Origin: Cytophagales bacterium
Lineage (GTDB): Bacteria; Bacteroidota; Bacteroidia; Cytophagales; Cyclobacteriaceae
Direction: 5' to 3'
DNA: 64,000 bases
NCBI GenBank assembly: GCA_020402945.1
Contig: JADBYQ010000057.1
Coordinates: forward strand, 1 to 64,000
The first letter of the stretch is position 1; each line of letters opens with the position of its first letter. The position numbers and the translations under genes were made by a program. Shown piece by piece: positions 16,583 to 25,406 of the stretch. The notes beneath the pieces are model-generated. The model saw only the letters and a program-made list of their open reading frames with translations. It was not told the origin of the DNA and searched no databases.

Positions 16583-18631
16583 TTATCCAACGCGTTTCAG
16601 AGTCGATCTGACTTTCGAACTCAAAAGCTCTGAGTACTCTGTCTCAAATTTCTCCTTCACACTCTTGTCTCTTACCTTCAGCTGTTTTGACAAATAACTG
16701 AGTTTTCTCCGATTGGCTTCGATCAAATCACTCCATGACATAATATATATTTCGATGTTTCCCTTTTTCTTCTTTTCAAAAAGAAATGGAATTCTGGACT
16801 GCTCAAATTGAGCATCCATTTTTGATCGCGCAAAATCATTTAGCTTCGATGAAATCAAAAGGAGTCTATACTTCACTTTTTCGGATGGAAGCCCATCATT
16901 CTTTTCAATAGTAAAGGCATACTTGTCTATTTGCGCTATTTCTTTTTGACCGATCGCGCATTTAGGTGCCTTGAGTTCCACAATCATGTATTCTTTACTA
17001 CCATCATCAGTAATTCTTTCGTTGGTGAAAAACAAATCCGTGATGTCGTTTAGTCCCTTTTCCTTTAGAGGTATCAAGTTTTCGTCTTTGTCCGTTGGTT
17101 CGTAAACAAGTGTTTGATTTCTAATTTCTGTAAGGATGTTTCCTATCTTTTTATCAGACCAAAGTGAAATTGTGCCGTTGTATTGTTCTCCAAAAATCCA
17201 TAGATGTTTCTGTATAATCTTGTGTAGTTGACTTCTTTCCTTTAAAACCTGAGCAACTTTTCCATAGACCAATTCATGAAGAAAATCTAAGAATTCAGAG
17301 TGATCTGCTACTTGACTGGCAAAATGCACAACATTTTCCAGCTCCGTCTTTAAGAGCAAGTCATGGAATCTTTCAATAGTTGGAGCGTCTAACTTTATGA
17401 TTTTTTCAAAAATCTCTCGTATGTTCCCATCGCTGATTGCCTTGTCAATGAGTGGATATATCAATGATCTTATTTTATTGTCCTTAGCTAAAAGCTTGTA
17501 CTGATCCTCTACCAAAAAAGCGGCCTTTTGAAAAATCGCTTCATGTGTTTCAGATGCTGGTTTCTCGTCTTTGTGAGGATTAAAGGAATCTGATGAAAGT
17601 TGGGCGGTAAAGTTTTTAAATCTTTGGTTCCTAGAGATGAAGAAGTCATTGATTACACCCTTAACAAAATTTTTAATCTTGGAAAACTCCTCGTCCCCCA
17701 TTTCTTCAATATCGATATTGCGAAAAAGATCTAATGTAAACAGTGGCGATTCAACGTAGATAAACCAAGAACCCAAATCAGGCGAGTGCCAATCTGACGA
17801 ATAAGTATATTCATGAGCAACTGTTTTAACATCTCCATTTTCGACTTGAAAAAAGACCTTAACTTTCGCTGGCTCAAGTCTTACGTTATAGAAGTATAAT
17901 TTAACTTTTACGGTTTCGCCTTTTATGCCTGTATAATCTACTTTCTTGACTGTTGGTTTGTCATAGATAAATTCATCACGTTTGAGAGTTTTCCCATTAA
18001 CTATGAATGAAACAGTGTTATTAAAGATTTGATATGGATACTTTTCAAAAAGAGCTAAATGAAAATTCTCCATAAGTAATTCTTCGGCAATTCGGTTTTT
18101 CTTTGGGGTCTTCTCTTGCTTTCCGTGATAAAGGCTTTTTATTAATACGGAATAGTATGGCTGCTCCTTTTTGTCAAAAATCTCTTTTGTCAACTCGAAA
18201 TCGATATCTTTCAAGCCTCTTTGTTTAAATTCCTCTGTATCAATTGGGAAAAATACTCGTGTAAATTTTTTGATTGACTCGTCCCAACCAATTGTATCTA
18301 TCTCTACCTGACTTCCTATCTGCAATGCACCAAATCTTCCTATTCCTTGTCCATCACTTTTTGATGTTGTTCCGATTTCTAAAATCTTAGACTCAAATTC
18401 ACTAAATGGAACGCCATGACCATTGTCAACGAGCGATATGGACTTTATAGGTGAAGCCGATAGTTGACTCTTTTTCGGATAGTCAATTTCAATTTTTATT
18501 TCAGTCGCTTTTGCTTGAATAGAATTTGTAATTAATTCCGCAAGAGCGTAGAATGTGTTTTTGTATTTTGTTAAGAGATCGCTTAGGACTCTTGAGTTGG
18601 TACTAATCTTTTTTCTGACTTTCGTTTCCAT
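16583..18631 (-). CDS. GHKL ATPase fused to Shedu-like (DUF4263) nuclease domain, probable defence protein
   Basis: 682 residues. The N-terminus is a GHKL (Hsp90/MutL/histidine-kinase) ATPase: N-box ELITN (residues 32-36), DNGHGVP (69-75) and GQGIGRFG (94-101). The middle (about 200-450) is unassigned, with helices. The C-terminus (about 465-645) looks like the Shedu/DUF4263 PD-(D/E)xK nuclease: HLWIFGEQY, Asp532 (TDLFF), Glu552 and Lys554 in VELKAPK, and Gln567 in IAQIDKYA. All catalytic residues of the fold appear intact. Shedu is a known single-gene anti-phage nuclease with variable sensor domains; an ATPase as the N-terminal module would make nucleotide state the likely control, which is inference. 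The gene is visibly more A/T-rich than its neighbours and stands alone between fold-back repeats and a broken ydeI gene, suggesting acquisition. Confidence 0.78.
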   Translation of the reverse strand: METKVRKKISTNSRVLSDLLTKYKNTFYALAELITNSIQAKATEIKIEIDYPKKSQLSASPIKSISLVDNGHGVPFSEFESKILEIGTTSKSDGQGIGRFGALQIGSQVEIDTIGWDESIKKFTRVFFPIDTEEFKQRGLKDIDFELTKEIFDKKEQPYYSVLIKSLYHGKQEKTPKKNRIAEELLMENFHLALFEKYPYQIFNNTVSFIVNGKTLKRDEFIYDKPTVKKVDYTGIKGETVKVKLYFYNVRLEPAKVKVFFQVENGDVKTVAHEYTYSSDWHSPDLGSWFIYVESPLFTLDLFRNIDIEEMGDEEFSKIKNFVKGVINDFFISRNQRFKNFTAQLSSDSFNPHKDEKPASETHEAIFQKAAFLVEDQYKLLAKDNKIRSLIYPLIDKAISDGNIREIFEKIIKLDAPTIERFHDLLLKTELENVVHFASQVADHSEFLDFLHELVYGKVAQVLKERSQLHKIIQKHLWIFGEQYNGTISLWSDKKIGNILTEIRNQTLVYEPTDKDENLIPLKEKGLNDITDLFFTNERITDDGSKEYMIVELKAPKCAIGQKEIAQIDKYAFTIEKNDGLPSEKVKYRLLLISSKLNDFARSKMDAQFEQSRIPFLFEKKKKGNIEIYIMSWSDLIEANRRKLSYLSKQLKVRDKSVKEKFETEYSELLSSKVRSTLKRVG

Positions 18632-18705
18632 AATCTATCAAATTTAGAATAATCTTCAGACTTTAGCAGAAACGACTCGCCTCTGCAAACACAAGATAAA
18701 AGAAC

Positions 18706-18870
18706 ATGAAAACCACCAACCCTAAAGTCGATTGGTTTTTTAACAAGGCCACGCCCTGGCAAGGGGAGTACAAAGCCCTGCGCACGCTCGTACTCAGCTG
18801 CGGGCTGGTGGAAGAATTGAAATGGGGCCTCGACCTCTTCAAATCTTCTAGTCGTATATTCGCTAAATGA
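18706..18870 (+). pseudogene. 5' remnant of a YdeI/DUF1801-family gene
   Basis: An ATG at 18706 opens 54 codons to a TGA at 18868-18870. Residues 1-41 (KVDWFFNKATPWQGEYKALR, then VLSCGLVEELKWG) match the start of YdeI/OmpD-associated (DUF1801-fold) proteins, which are normally 110-200 residues. The match ends abruptly at LKWG; the last 13 residues are unrelated and run into the start of the Crp/Fnr gene, with ATGA overlapping stop and start. The simplest reading is a deletion that removed the rest of ydeI and placed the regulator behind its start. A functional short peptide is possible but less likely. Confidence 0.6.
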
Positions 18871-19466
18871 ATGCAAATTCCGTCATACAAGCTTCTATTG
18901 ATTTTATAGATTCTCATCTTTCGGCTTTGTCAGATGATTGTAAGAAGGACTTTGCAAAGAGGCTTCGGCTCGAGTCGCAACCGGCAAATACCACATTAGT
19001 GAAGGAAGGCGAATTTTCTGACAAGCTATTTTTCATCTATGCGGGCTGCGTACGCGCCTACTATGTAAAGGACGCCAAAAACATAACCGATTGGTTTGGA
19101 TTCGAAAATGATTTTATCTGTGCCATCAACAGTTACTTTCTTAATATTCCTAGTCCCCATTATATTGAAACCATAGAACCGGCCACGTTACTAATCATCA
19201 ATCGCCAGGACGTAAACTATTTATGCGACACCTATCACGATTTCGACCGGTTCGGCCGACTGGCCGTTACTCAAACCATGTTGCAATTGCAACAACGCGT
19301 TGTCTCACTCCAGTTTGAATCAGCTCAACAGAAGTATGAAACTTTAACAAAATTGCGGCCTGATATCACGCAACGTGTTCCTCTCGGCCACATCGCTTCG
19401 TACTTGGGTATGACACTAGAAACGCTTAGCCGTGCTCGGCAACCTCGAAAATCGAATTTGATTTAA
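18867..19466 (+). CDS. Crp/Fnr-family transcription regulator with Fnr-type recognition helix
   Basis: 199 residues. An N-terminal cyclic-nucleotide-binding-fold domain (LVKEGEFSDKLFFIYAGCVRAYYV, residues about 44-67, quoted in parts) precedes a short C-terminal winged helix: VPLGHIASYLGMTLETLSRAR. Residues Glu185, Ser188 and Arg189 reproduce the E-x-x-S-R triad by which Fnr reads TTGAT half-sites. There is no N-terminal cysteine cluster, so it is not an oxygen sensor of the E. coli Fnr kind; the signal is unknown. A perfect Fnr box lies over its own stop codon, in front of the next genes. Its start overlaps the ydeI remnant. Confidence 0.85.
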   Translation: MNANSVIQASIDFIDSHLSALSDDCKKDFAKRLRLESQPANTTLVKEGEFSDKLFFIYAGCVRAYYVKDAKNITDWFGFENDFICAINSYFLNIPSPHYIETIEPATLLIINRQDVNYLCDTYHDFDRFGRLAVTQTMLQLQQRVVSLQFESAQQKYETLTKLRPDITQRVPLGHIASYLGMTLETLSRARQPRKSNLI

Positions 19467-19473
19467 ATCAAAT
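19456..19473. promoter_or_regulatory. perfect Fnr-type operator
   Basis: ATTTGATTTAAATCAAAT is an 18-base perfect palindrome containing TTGAT-N4-ATCAA, the exact Fnr consensus. It overlaps the last codons of the regulator and is centred about 51 bases before the ATG at 19516. If transcription starts near 19506, the centre falls near -41.5, the usual class II activation position. Confidence 0.6.
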
Positions 19474-19515
19474 GGCATTGCCGGATTTTGCCTCATCTTT
19501 CGAAAAAAACAACTT

Positions 19516-19905
19516 ATGAATGTGGCTTTACTTGCGGCCAACGCGTTGGTGCTACTTACGTTTATCGCGCACACTTTTTGGGGCGACAAAGAATACAAAA
19601 TACTTGAGCCCGTAGATGGAAGCACTGACCATCGGGAAAAATGGACTATGGGGCGAGGTGCTTTTCATATCGTATCCGCGGATTTTTTATTGGCTTTTAT
19701 CGGGCTAACGCTCATCAACTTTACAGAATACGTAAAAGAGAAATCGCTTCTCCTGACTTTGCTGGCACTTTACTTTTTTGCCTACGGATTGGCGTTCTTA
19801 TTAACGCTTATCATCTCTAAAAAATTTAAAAATAGCTTTTTTAGGCTCGGACAATGGTTGCTTCTGTTTACCATTGCAGGATTAATCTATTGGGGAATTG
19901 AATGA
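19516..19905 (+). CDS. four-helix membrane protein, unknown function
   Basis: 129 residues, about four transmembrane helices (approximately 4-20, 50-66, 76-98, 109-127). A conserved-looking polar loop EYKILEPVDGSTDHREKWTMGRGAFH joins helices 1 and 2 (quoted in part only as EPVDG and WTMGRGAFH). I do not recognise the family. Its stop overlaps the start of the next membrane protein by 4 bases (ATGA), so the two are translationally coupled and probably form a complex in the cytoplasmic membrane. Directly downstream of the Fnr box. No signal peptide beyond helix 1. Confidence 0.75.
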   Translation: MNVALLAANALVLLTFIAHTFWGDKEYKILEPVDGSTDHREKWTMGRGAFHIVSADFLLAFIGLTLINFTEYVKEKSLLLTLLALYFFAYGLAFLLTLIISKKFKNSFFRLGQWLLLFTIAGLIYWGIE

Positions 19906-20519
19906 GGCACATAACGATTCGTAAAATTCATCTTGTCAGTGGCATAACGCTTACCATTTTCATTGGCCTTCATTTGGCTAATCATTTAGCGAGTATAGCT
20001 GGTGTGGATAGGCATATTGAATGGATGAATGCAATACGTCACTTCTATCGCGCACCCATCATTGAATTTTTACTTTTAGCGGCTGTGCTGATGCAGATGT
20101 ATTCCGGCATACGGCTCTTTTTATCGAAAAGAAAAACCACAAAAATTGGATTTGAAAAGCTACACGTCTTCTCTGGTTTGTATCTCGCTGCCTTTTTAGT
20201 TATTCATGTAAGCGCGATTTTTGCTGGAAGGTTTATCCTTCATGTTGATACAAATTTTTACTTTGGTGCTGCAGGTCTAAATTCCTTTCCCGCCAACTTG
20301 TTTTTTATTCCTTACTATAGTCTTGCCATTCTTTCATTTTTCGGTCATATCGCAGCTGTCCATCATTGTAAAATGAAAAACGCTATATGGGGAGTATCGG
20401 TGAATGGGCAATCTAAAGCTATTTTGATTTTGGGGGCATTGGTTACGTTACTCATTCTTTATGGAATGACCAACGGATTTATGGGAGCCACCATACCTGA
20501 AGAATACAGACTTTATTGA
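19902..20519 (+). CDS. five-helix membrane protein with diheme cytochrome b-like histidine spacing
   Basis: 205 residues with about five membrane helices (12-30, 52-72, 88-108, 130-150, 172-190). Helix 1 has His10 and His24 and helix 3 has His88 and His102, both pairs separated by 13 residues, the arrangement by which cytochrome b proteins hold two b hemes between two helices. Further His residues occur at 149, 154 and 155. This is smaller than respiratory cytochrome b but similar in size to succinate dehydrogenase or nitrate reductase membrane anchors. I infer a quinone- or heme-linked electron-transfer role; the family itself I do not recognise. Coupled to the preceding gene by a 4-base overlap. 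Confidence 0.75.
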   Translation: MRHITIRKIHLVSGITLTIFIGLHLANHLASIAGVDRHIEWMNAIRHFYRAPIIEFLLLAAVLMQMYSGIRLFLSKRKTTKIGFEKLHVFSGLYLAAFLVIHVSAIFAGRFILHVDTNFYFGAAGLNSFPANLFFIPYYSLAILSFFGHIAAVHHCKMKNAIWGVSVNGQSKAILILGALVTLLILYGMTNGFMGATIPEEYRLY

Positions 20520-20529
20520 AGTTCCGCTT

Positions 20530-21033
20530 ATGAAAGTTATCAATGTCCACCAGCGAATCATTCATCAACCCAAATCTGCTGTAGTGGAATTATTCAATAC
20601 GTTGGCTTCCAAAAATGATTTGATGTTAGCCACCAACAAATGGCCAGCTATGAAGTTAGATAATGGGCTCACAGTGGGTTCTAAAGGAGGACACGGGCCG
20701 ATCCGCTACACAGTAGAAGCGTACTCAGCTGGAGAGTTTATTCAGTTTCGATTTTCTAAGCCTCGGGGGTTTCATGGTTTTCATCGTTTTGACATTGTTG
20801 CATTGGATATTCACACAACTGAAATAAGACACATCATTGACATGCATACTTCCGGGTTCGCTTTGCTAACCTGGCCGTTGGTAATCCGGTGGCTACACGA
20901 TGCGCTGATCGAAGATGCTTTTGACAAAACGGAAAACCACTTTCTATCACAAAAAAAAGTGACCTCTTGGAGTGCTTGGGTAAAATTTCTTCGATGGCTG
21001 AGTTTACGTTTCTCCAACCATTATGTTTGGTGA
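20530..21033 (+). CDS. SRPBCC-like (START/polyketide cyclase fold) protein
   Basis: 167 residues, soluble. The N-terminus (INVHQRIIHQPKSAVVELFNTLA) and the central strands GPIRYTVEAYSAGEFIQFRF resemble SRPBCC hydrophobic-ligand-binding proteins, which have a helix-grip fold with a deep cavity. The C-terminal helix (WLHDALIEDAFDKTENHFL) is the expected long helix closing the cavity. A Trp/Arg-rich tail may touch the membrane. Begins 10 bases after the cytochrome-like gene, so it belongs to the same unit. The ligand is unknown; family assignment is from pattern only. Confidence 0.65.
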   Translation: MKVINVHQRIIHQPKSAVVELFNTLASKNDLMLATNKWPAMKLDNGLTVGSKGGHGPIRYTVEAYSAGEFIQFRFSKPRGFHGFHRFDIVALDIHTTEIRHIIDMHTSGFALLTWPLVIRWLHDALIEDAFDKTENHFLSQKKVTSWSAWVKFLRWLSLRFSNHYVW

Positions 21034-21137
21034 GAAGTTCTTAGCTATCTGCAGAATCAAAATTTAGTCATTGGTTGAGCAATCGTTCGAGGCTATTGCC
21101 TAGTTTTACTTTTAGATCAAACAATGATTGGATTAAC

Positions 21138-21668
21138 ATGGAAAACTTGAAAGAAGCTCAGGCCGATATGCGTATCGGCTATATGAATGGTTCCATCGGA
21201 ATAGTTGTGTCGGGTACGATGTGGCTCACCTCCGGATTGGTCGCTTTGGTTGACACTTCTGCTCATGCTATCTGGGCATTATTGATTGGTGGCGTTTTTA
21301 TCTTCCCCGTTAGCAGTGTAATTGAAAAAATAATCGGGCAACGTGGAGCACATTCAAAAGGAAACCCGCTGGGTGCTCTGGCCATGGAAGGTACCATTTG
21401 GATGATCATGTGCCTGCCGTTGGCCTACGGCTTATCGCTTGTTCATCATGAGTGGTTCTTCCAGGGAATGCTGATAATTATTGGCGGTCGTTATCTGACA
21501 TTTGCCACTATTTATGGTCTGCAGTTGTATTGGATATTGGGTGCGTTATTGGGCGGTGCGGGTTACGTGTTGTTTAGTTTTCAACAGGCGAGTTATGTTT
21601 CAGCATTAACGGGTGGAACAATTGAAGTCGTTTTTGGGATCTTTATGTTGATACGCTTGAAGAAATAG
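21138..21668 (+). CDS. DUF7010-like integral membrane protein
   Basis: 176 residues from the ATG at 21138; the frame is open 63 bases upstream but that part looks noncoding. The short soluble start MENLKEAQADMRIGYMNGSIG leads into about six membrane helices. The motifs GKxNPLG-like HSKGNPLGALAMEGTIWMI and the start pattern match proteins annotated DUF7010, membrane proteins of unknown role found next to regulators in Bacteroidota and Firmicutes. Last gene of the run behind the Fnr box, 104 bases after the SRPBCC gene, so it may have its own promoter. Convergent with the T9SS repeat protein. Confidence 0.7.
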   Translation: MENLKEAQADMRIGYMNGSIGIVVSGTMWLTSGLVALVDTSAHAIWALLIGGVFIFPVSSVIEKIIGQRGAHSKGNPLGALAMEGTIWMIMCLPLAYGLSLVHHEWFFQGMLIIIGGRYLTFATIYGLQLYWILGALLGGAGYVLFSFQQASYVSALTGGTIEVVFGIFMLIRLKK

Positions 21669-21737
21669 CATAAAAAATTGCTCAGAGTTATGAACGAACG
21701 CTCAACAAGCGAGCTAATGCCTAATCAGAGGAAAATG

Positions 21738-24700
21738 CTATTCCTTAACAAACTTTATTATTCTCGCCATCTCAGGTTCCTTTTGCATGCAACTTAATAT
21801 ATACAAACCTGGTACAATACCTTCAAGATCGATATCTACCTTTTCATATTCAGTGACGAATGTCACTAGCTCCTGCCCAAAAGAATTTAAGACAGTAACT
21901 CTGCTTCCAATTTTGAGGCCAGATATTATCAACTCGTGCTTGGCAGGGTTTGGAAAAATCGATAGCGTATTGTGTTGCTCATCAACTCCAAGCACTAGAC
22001 ACGATTGAAATACTCTTTCCTTGGAGTCACAACCGAGAGCATTATTTTCTATCGATATTTTTATCGGATTTAACTTCAATCGATCACAAACCAGTTTGAT
22101 TGAACAACGAGAAAGCATCGGATTGTTTTCTAGGCGCAAAGAATCTCCGACACTACTCAAATTACTAAAATCAAAAATATGCTCTAGCTTTTGATTTGAC
22201 CTAATTGCGAGTACTTTACCAACATTCTTTAGAGAGCTTAAGCCTAGCATGTTGGCAAGTGAATTACAAGCCTCCAACATAAATCGCCCTTTTACTTGTA
22301 GTAGTCCGCTGAAGCCTCGAAAGCTCTTTAGGCCAGAGTTCTTAATTCTTAAGTCCCCCCGTATTTCAACCAGGCTATCTAGACCAACCATATCAGTCAA
22401 AGCAACGTTATTTAGAATCACAAAATTTCCGGCTATGGCCTTTAATGAATTCATCCCAAAAAAATCGATCAGACCAGAGTTATCAACAACTTCGAAGTTT
22501 TTGCCTATTTCAAAGAGCTTATTTACACCGGCCATATTTTTCAAGGCTGTGTTTTGGCGAACAACCAAATCGCCCATTACGGTTTGCAATGAGCCCAAAC
22601 CAGAAAAATCAGTTATACTTTGGTTTTCTTCAACCTTGATATCTTTTCCTATTTGAATTAACTTATTAAAGCCCTTCATATTTTTTAACCCGCGATTACC
22701 CTTGATGAAGAGACTTGAACCAATAGTTTGAAGGGCATCGAAACCGGAAAAATCAGTTATGCTTTGGTTTTCTTCAACCGTAATATCTTTTCCTATTTGA
22801 TTTAGCTTATCGAGGCCTTTCATGTTTTTTAGGCCATCGTTCCCTTTGATGACCAAACTAGCTCCAATGGTTTCCAAGGTGCTCAACCCGGAAAAATCGG
22901 TCAACATCGGATTATCTAGTATGGTTAACTGAGACCGAATTGCAACAAGATTTTCAAGTCCAAAGAAATTTTTTAGAACTATGTTTTCTTGCACTAAAAA
23001 TGAACCAGACACGTTTTGAAGTACATTCAATCCAAACAAGTTTTTAAGCTTCGCATTCTTAGCTAGATGTAGAGAGCCAATATCTTTAAGTGCATTTAGC
23101 CCGGTCAAATCTTCTAATGATTGATTTTCTTGCACAGAAAGACTTAAAATGCTCTTAGTTTTAGGTAATTCAAATCGAACGAACGAGGCGTTTTCAATTA
23201 CGCTGACATCTCCAAGAATTGATTCAAGGTTAATTCCCTTGAGGCTTTGAAGGTTTTTGTTTCGGTAAACATAAAATGATAAACTATTAAACGACAAGTT
23301 CTCAATCCCCGTAAGGTCAATTAAATTTTCATTGTCTCTAACAAAAATTGAATTGCCGGCTCGAGCTAGACTCTCCAAACCCTTGAATGAGGTAAGGCTA
23401 AAATTACTATCTATTTGAATTCCGGTTTCTATCTCGGTCAAGCCATCAAGGCCGCTCAATGTGGTAAGGCTTTGGTTTCCCCGAATGATCAATGAACGCG
23501 GTAACCGCTTAAGGCCCTCTAGGCCTTTTAGGTTTTTGAGAACTGGGTTATGCGCTATCAATAAATCACTATTAACTATTTCTCGAAGCGCTGATAAGCC
23601 CTGAATGTTTTGCAGCCCATTTTTTTCTATTCTAATAGCGCCTACGCTATTCAAACTTTTTAAGTTATCAAGATTTAGTAGGCTTAAATTGCCAACCAAA
23701 TCAAGATTTCCACATGTCTTTAAATTGTCGAGCCCGGAGAGATTCAACAATGAATTATTATTTTCAATGTATAAACCATTTAAGGATGTGATCTTCGTAC
23801 AACAAGAAAAAGTTAAAAGAGATTTATTATTTTTAATCAACATAAATGGAGTGTCCTCCAAATTGGCTAGCTCAGCAAGATTAACCAGTGAGTCATTATC
23901 TGAAATCTCAATGCCCACATTTACTCTTTTCACCAATCTGAATGAGTTAAGTTCTCTGATAGCATCGTTGTTTTTGATGGTTAAGGATTCTATAGTAGAA
24001 ACCGAATCAAGACAGTTTAAAGTGAGCAACGCCCGGTTGCCCTCAATGTTTACCGTCACCATATCACTCTTTACACCTAATAAGTTATCTAGGTTTTTAA
24101 GTGAATTATTATTTAACAAATTGAGGTTTGATAGGTATTTTATAGAACCCATTTTTCCTATTTGTTGAAGGTTATCGTTTTCAGAAATAGCTAGCGTATT
24201 TAAAACGGATAGCGAATCGAATGCGAACAAAATATCTAATTCTGGGTTAGCAGCAATGATAACTTCATTGGCGTCCTTTAATCTAGCAAATCCTACAATC
24301 TCCTTTAAGCTTCTATTGTTCGAGATGCTTATCTGGTACGCGTTTATCAGATCATTAAATCCGCTGATTGTTTGAAGAGCCTGATTGTCGCTAATGCTTA
24401 TGTTTGTGTTTAGAGATCCTACAATTTCTGTGGCCTTCAAAGTTCTAAGATTCTTGTTTTCCTCTACATTAAGTGCTTCTTGAATTTCAAAGCCAGTAAA
24501 TTCTAAACTAATCAACGATTCGTTTCGTTTGATAGCAACTCCTCGAATAGGTTTTGATAGGTTTCTTAATCCCACCAAATTAGTCAGCTTCCTGTTTTCT
24601 TCAACGACCAGACTGCCACTAACAATTTGTTTCAAATTACTTAAAGCATCGACTTCCTCTAGTTGCAAAAGCTTTTGTAACTTAAAATCTGACTCAACTA

Positions 24701-25334
24701 CCCGAAGTTTTTCGAGGCCTCGTAGACTCTTGAGATTTTGGCAATCCGAAATGAAGACCTCGCCCGTAGAAACCTCAACGTTGTCGAGTCCCTCTAAGGT
24801 TGTTAGTTTAGGATTGGCTTCCATTAACAGTCTCTTAATCTCAATCACAGATTCAAAGCCTTTTAATGAAACTAAATTGGGATTATTAATTAGGACTAGT
24901 TCACAACTTTTCATCTTTTCAAGGCCAACTAGATTTTGAAGAGAAATATTTTGGTCAATATAAAATACACCCCCAATCTCCTCAAGCAACTCAAGTCCTT
25001 CTAAATTTGATATTCGTTTGTTGCCTTGTAGGTAAAAATCCCCATCAACTTTTCTAAGATTTTTTAGGCCTTTTAATTGAGTCAAATTTTCTGTGTCGTA
25101 AATTGAAAGGCGCCCTACACTTGTAAGTTGATTTAATGAAGTTAGGTCGGTTATAAAGGATCCGCTTATTTCAAGTACTCCTGCAAGCTTCGTGCATGTT
25201 GGGTACATCACCTTAAATGAATTCAGTTGGTCTTGTGTGCTTGCAATTAGTTCTGTTGGGCATTGTCCGAACAAACTAAAGTTTATAGCCAAGGCAGCAA
25301 AAACAAGCCGATACATCCGGTTAAAATAAATCAT
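21738..25334 (-). CDS. secreted leucine-rich/receptor L-domain repeat protein with T9SS sorting domain
   Basis: 1198 residues. Signal peptide at the start (ends NFSLFGQ; a second Met at residue 7 may be the true start). Nearly the whole protein is about 45 copies of a 23-24-residue repeat of the form Lxxi.gsl.I..N..L..l.GL, the receptor L-domain type of leucine-rich repeat, forming a long solenoid. The last 75 residues (LSIFPNPAKHELIISGL..., GLYIL) are a type A T9SS sorting domain, so it is exported by PorSS and anchored or released at the surface. Likely adhesion or binding to polymers or other cells, inferred from architecture. Two adjacent 48-residue blocks are almost identical (see repeat at 22611-22898). 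Confidence 0.87.
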   Translation of the reverse strand: MIYFNRMYRLVFAALAINFSLFGQCPTELIASTQDQLNSFKVMYPTCTKLAGVLEISGSFITDLTSLNQLTSVGRLSIYDTENLTQLKGLKNLRKVDGDFYLQGNKRISNLEGLELLEEIGGVFYIDQNISLQNLVGLEKMKSCELVLINNPNLVSLKGFESVIEIKRLLMEANPKLTTLEGLDNVEVSTGEVFISDCQNLKSLRGLEKLRVVESDFKLQKLLQLEEVDALSNLKQIVSGSLVVEENRKLTNLVGLRNLSKPIRGVAIKRNESLISLEFTGFEIQEALNVEENKNLRTLKATEIVGSLNTNISISDNQALQTISGFNDLINAYQISISNNRSLKEIVGFARLKDANEVIIAANPELDILFAFDSLSVLNTLAISENDNLQQIGKMGSIKYLSNLNLLNNNSLKNLDNLLGVKSDMVTVNIEGNRALLTLNCLDSVSTIESLTIKNNDAIRELNSFRLVKRVNVGIEISDNDSLVNLAELANLEDTPFMLIKNNKSLLTFSCCTKITSLNGLYIENNNSLLNLSGLDNLKTCGNLDLVGNLSLLNLDNLKSLNSVGAIRIEKNGLQNIQGLSALREIVNSDLLIAHNPVLKNLKGLEGLKRLPRSLIIRGNQSLTTLSGLDGLTEIETGIQIDSNFSLTSFKGLESLARAGNSIFVRDNENLIDLTGIENLSFNSLSFYVYRNKNLQSLKGINLESILGDVSVIENASFVRFELPKTKSILSLSVQENQSLEDLTGLNALKDIGSLHLAKNAKLKNLFGLNVLQNVSGSFLVQENIVLKNFFGLENLVAIRSQLTILDNPMLTDFSGLSTLETIGASLVIKGNDGLKNMKGLDKLNQIGKDITVEENQSITDFSGFDALQTIGSSLFIKGNRGLKNMKGFNKLIQIGKDIKVEENQSITDFSGLGSLQTVMGDLVVRQNTALKNMAGVNKLFEIGKNFEVVDNSGLIDFFGMNSLKAIAGNFVILNNVALTDMVGLDSLVEIRGDLRIKNSGLKSFRGFSGLLQVKGRFMLEACNSLANMLGLSSLKNVGKVLAIRSNQKLEHIFDFSNLSSVGDSLRLENNPMLSRCSIKLVCDRLKLNPIKISIENNALGCDSKERVFQSCLVLGVDEQHNTLSIFPNPAKHELIISGLKIGSRVTVLNSFGQELVTFVTEYEKVDIDLEGIVPGLYILSCMQKEPEMARIIKFVKE
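22611..22898 (-). repeat. tandem 144-base coding duplication
   Basis: Two consecutive 48-codon units of the repeat protein are nearly identical at protein level (each contains GLKNMKG, QIGKDI and VEENQSITDFSG) and partly at DNA level: AATCAGTTAT-CTTTGGTTTTCTTCAACC recurs at 22608 and 22752, 144 bases apart. This indicates recent duplication by slippage or unequal recombination. Confidence 0.75.
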
Positions 25335-25347
25335 TTTTCTTAAAGTC

Positions 25348-25376
25348 AGAAGTTAGAAACTCTTTAAGGATTCAAA
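25348..25376 (-). promoter_or_regulatory. candidate promoter of the T9SS repeat protein
   Basis: On the minus strand: TTTG (25376-25373), 17 bases, TAACTTCT (25355-25348), 6 of 8 positions of TAnnTTTG. It would give a leader of about 8 bases before the first ATG, or about 26 before the second one. Confidence 0.35.
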
Positions 25377-25406
25377 ACTCAGCTTTGTCAGTAACATAGC
25401 CCTTCA

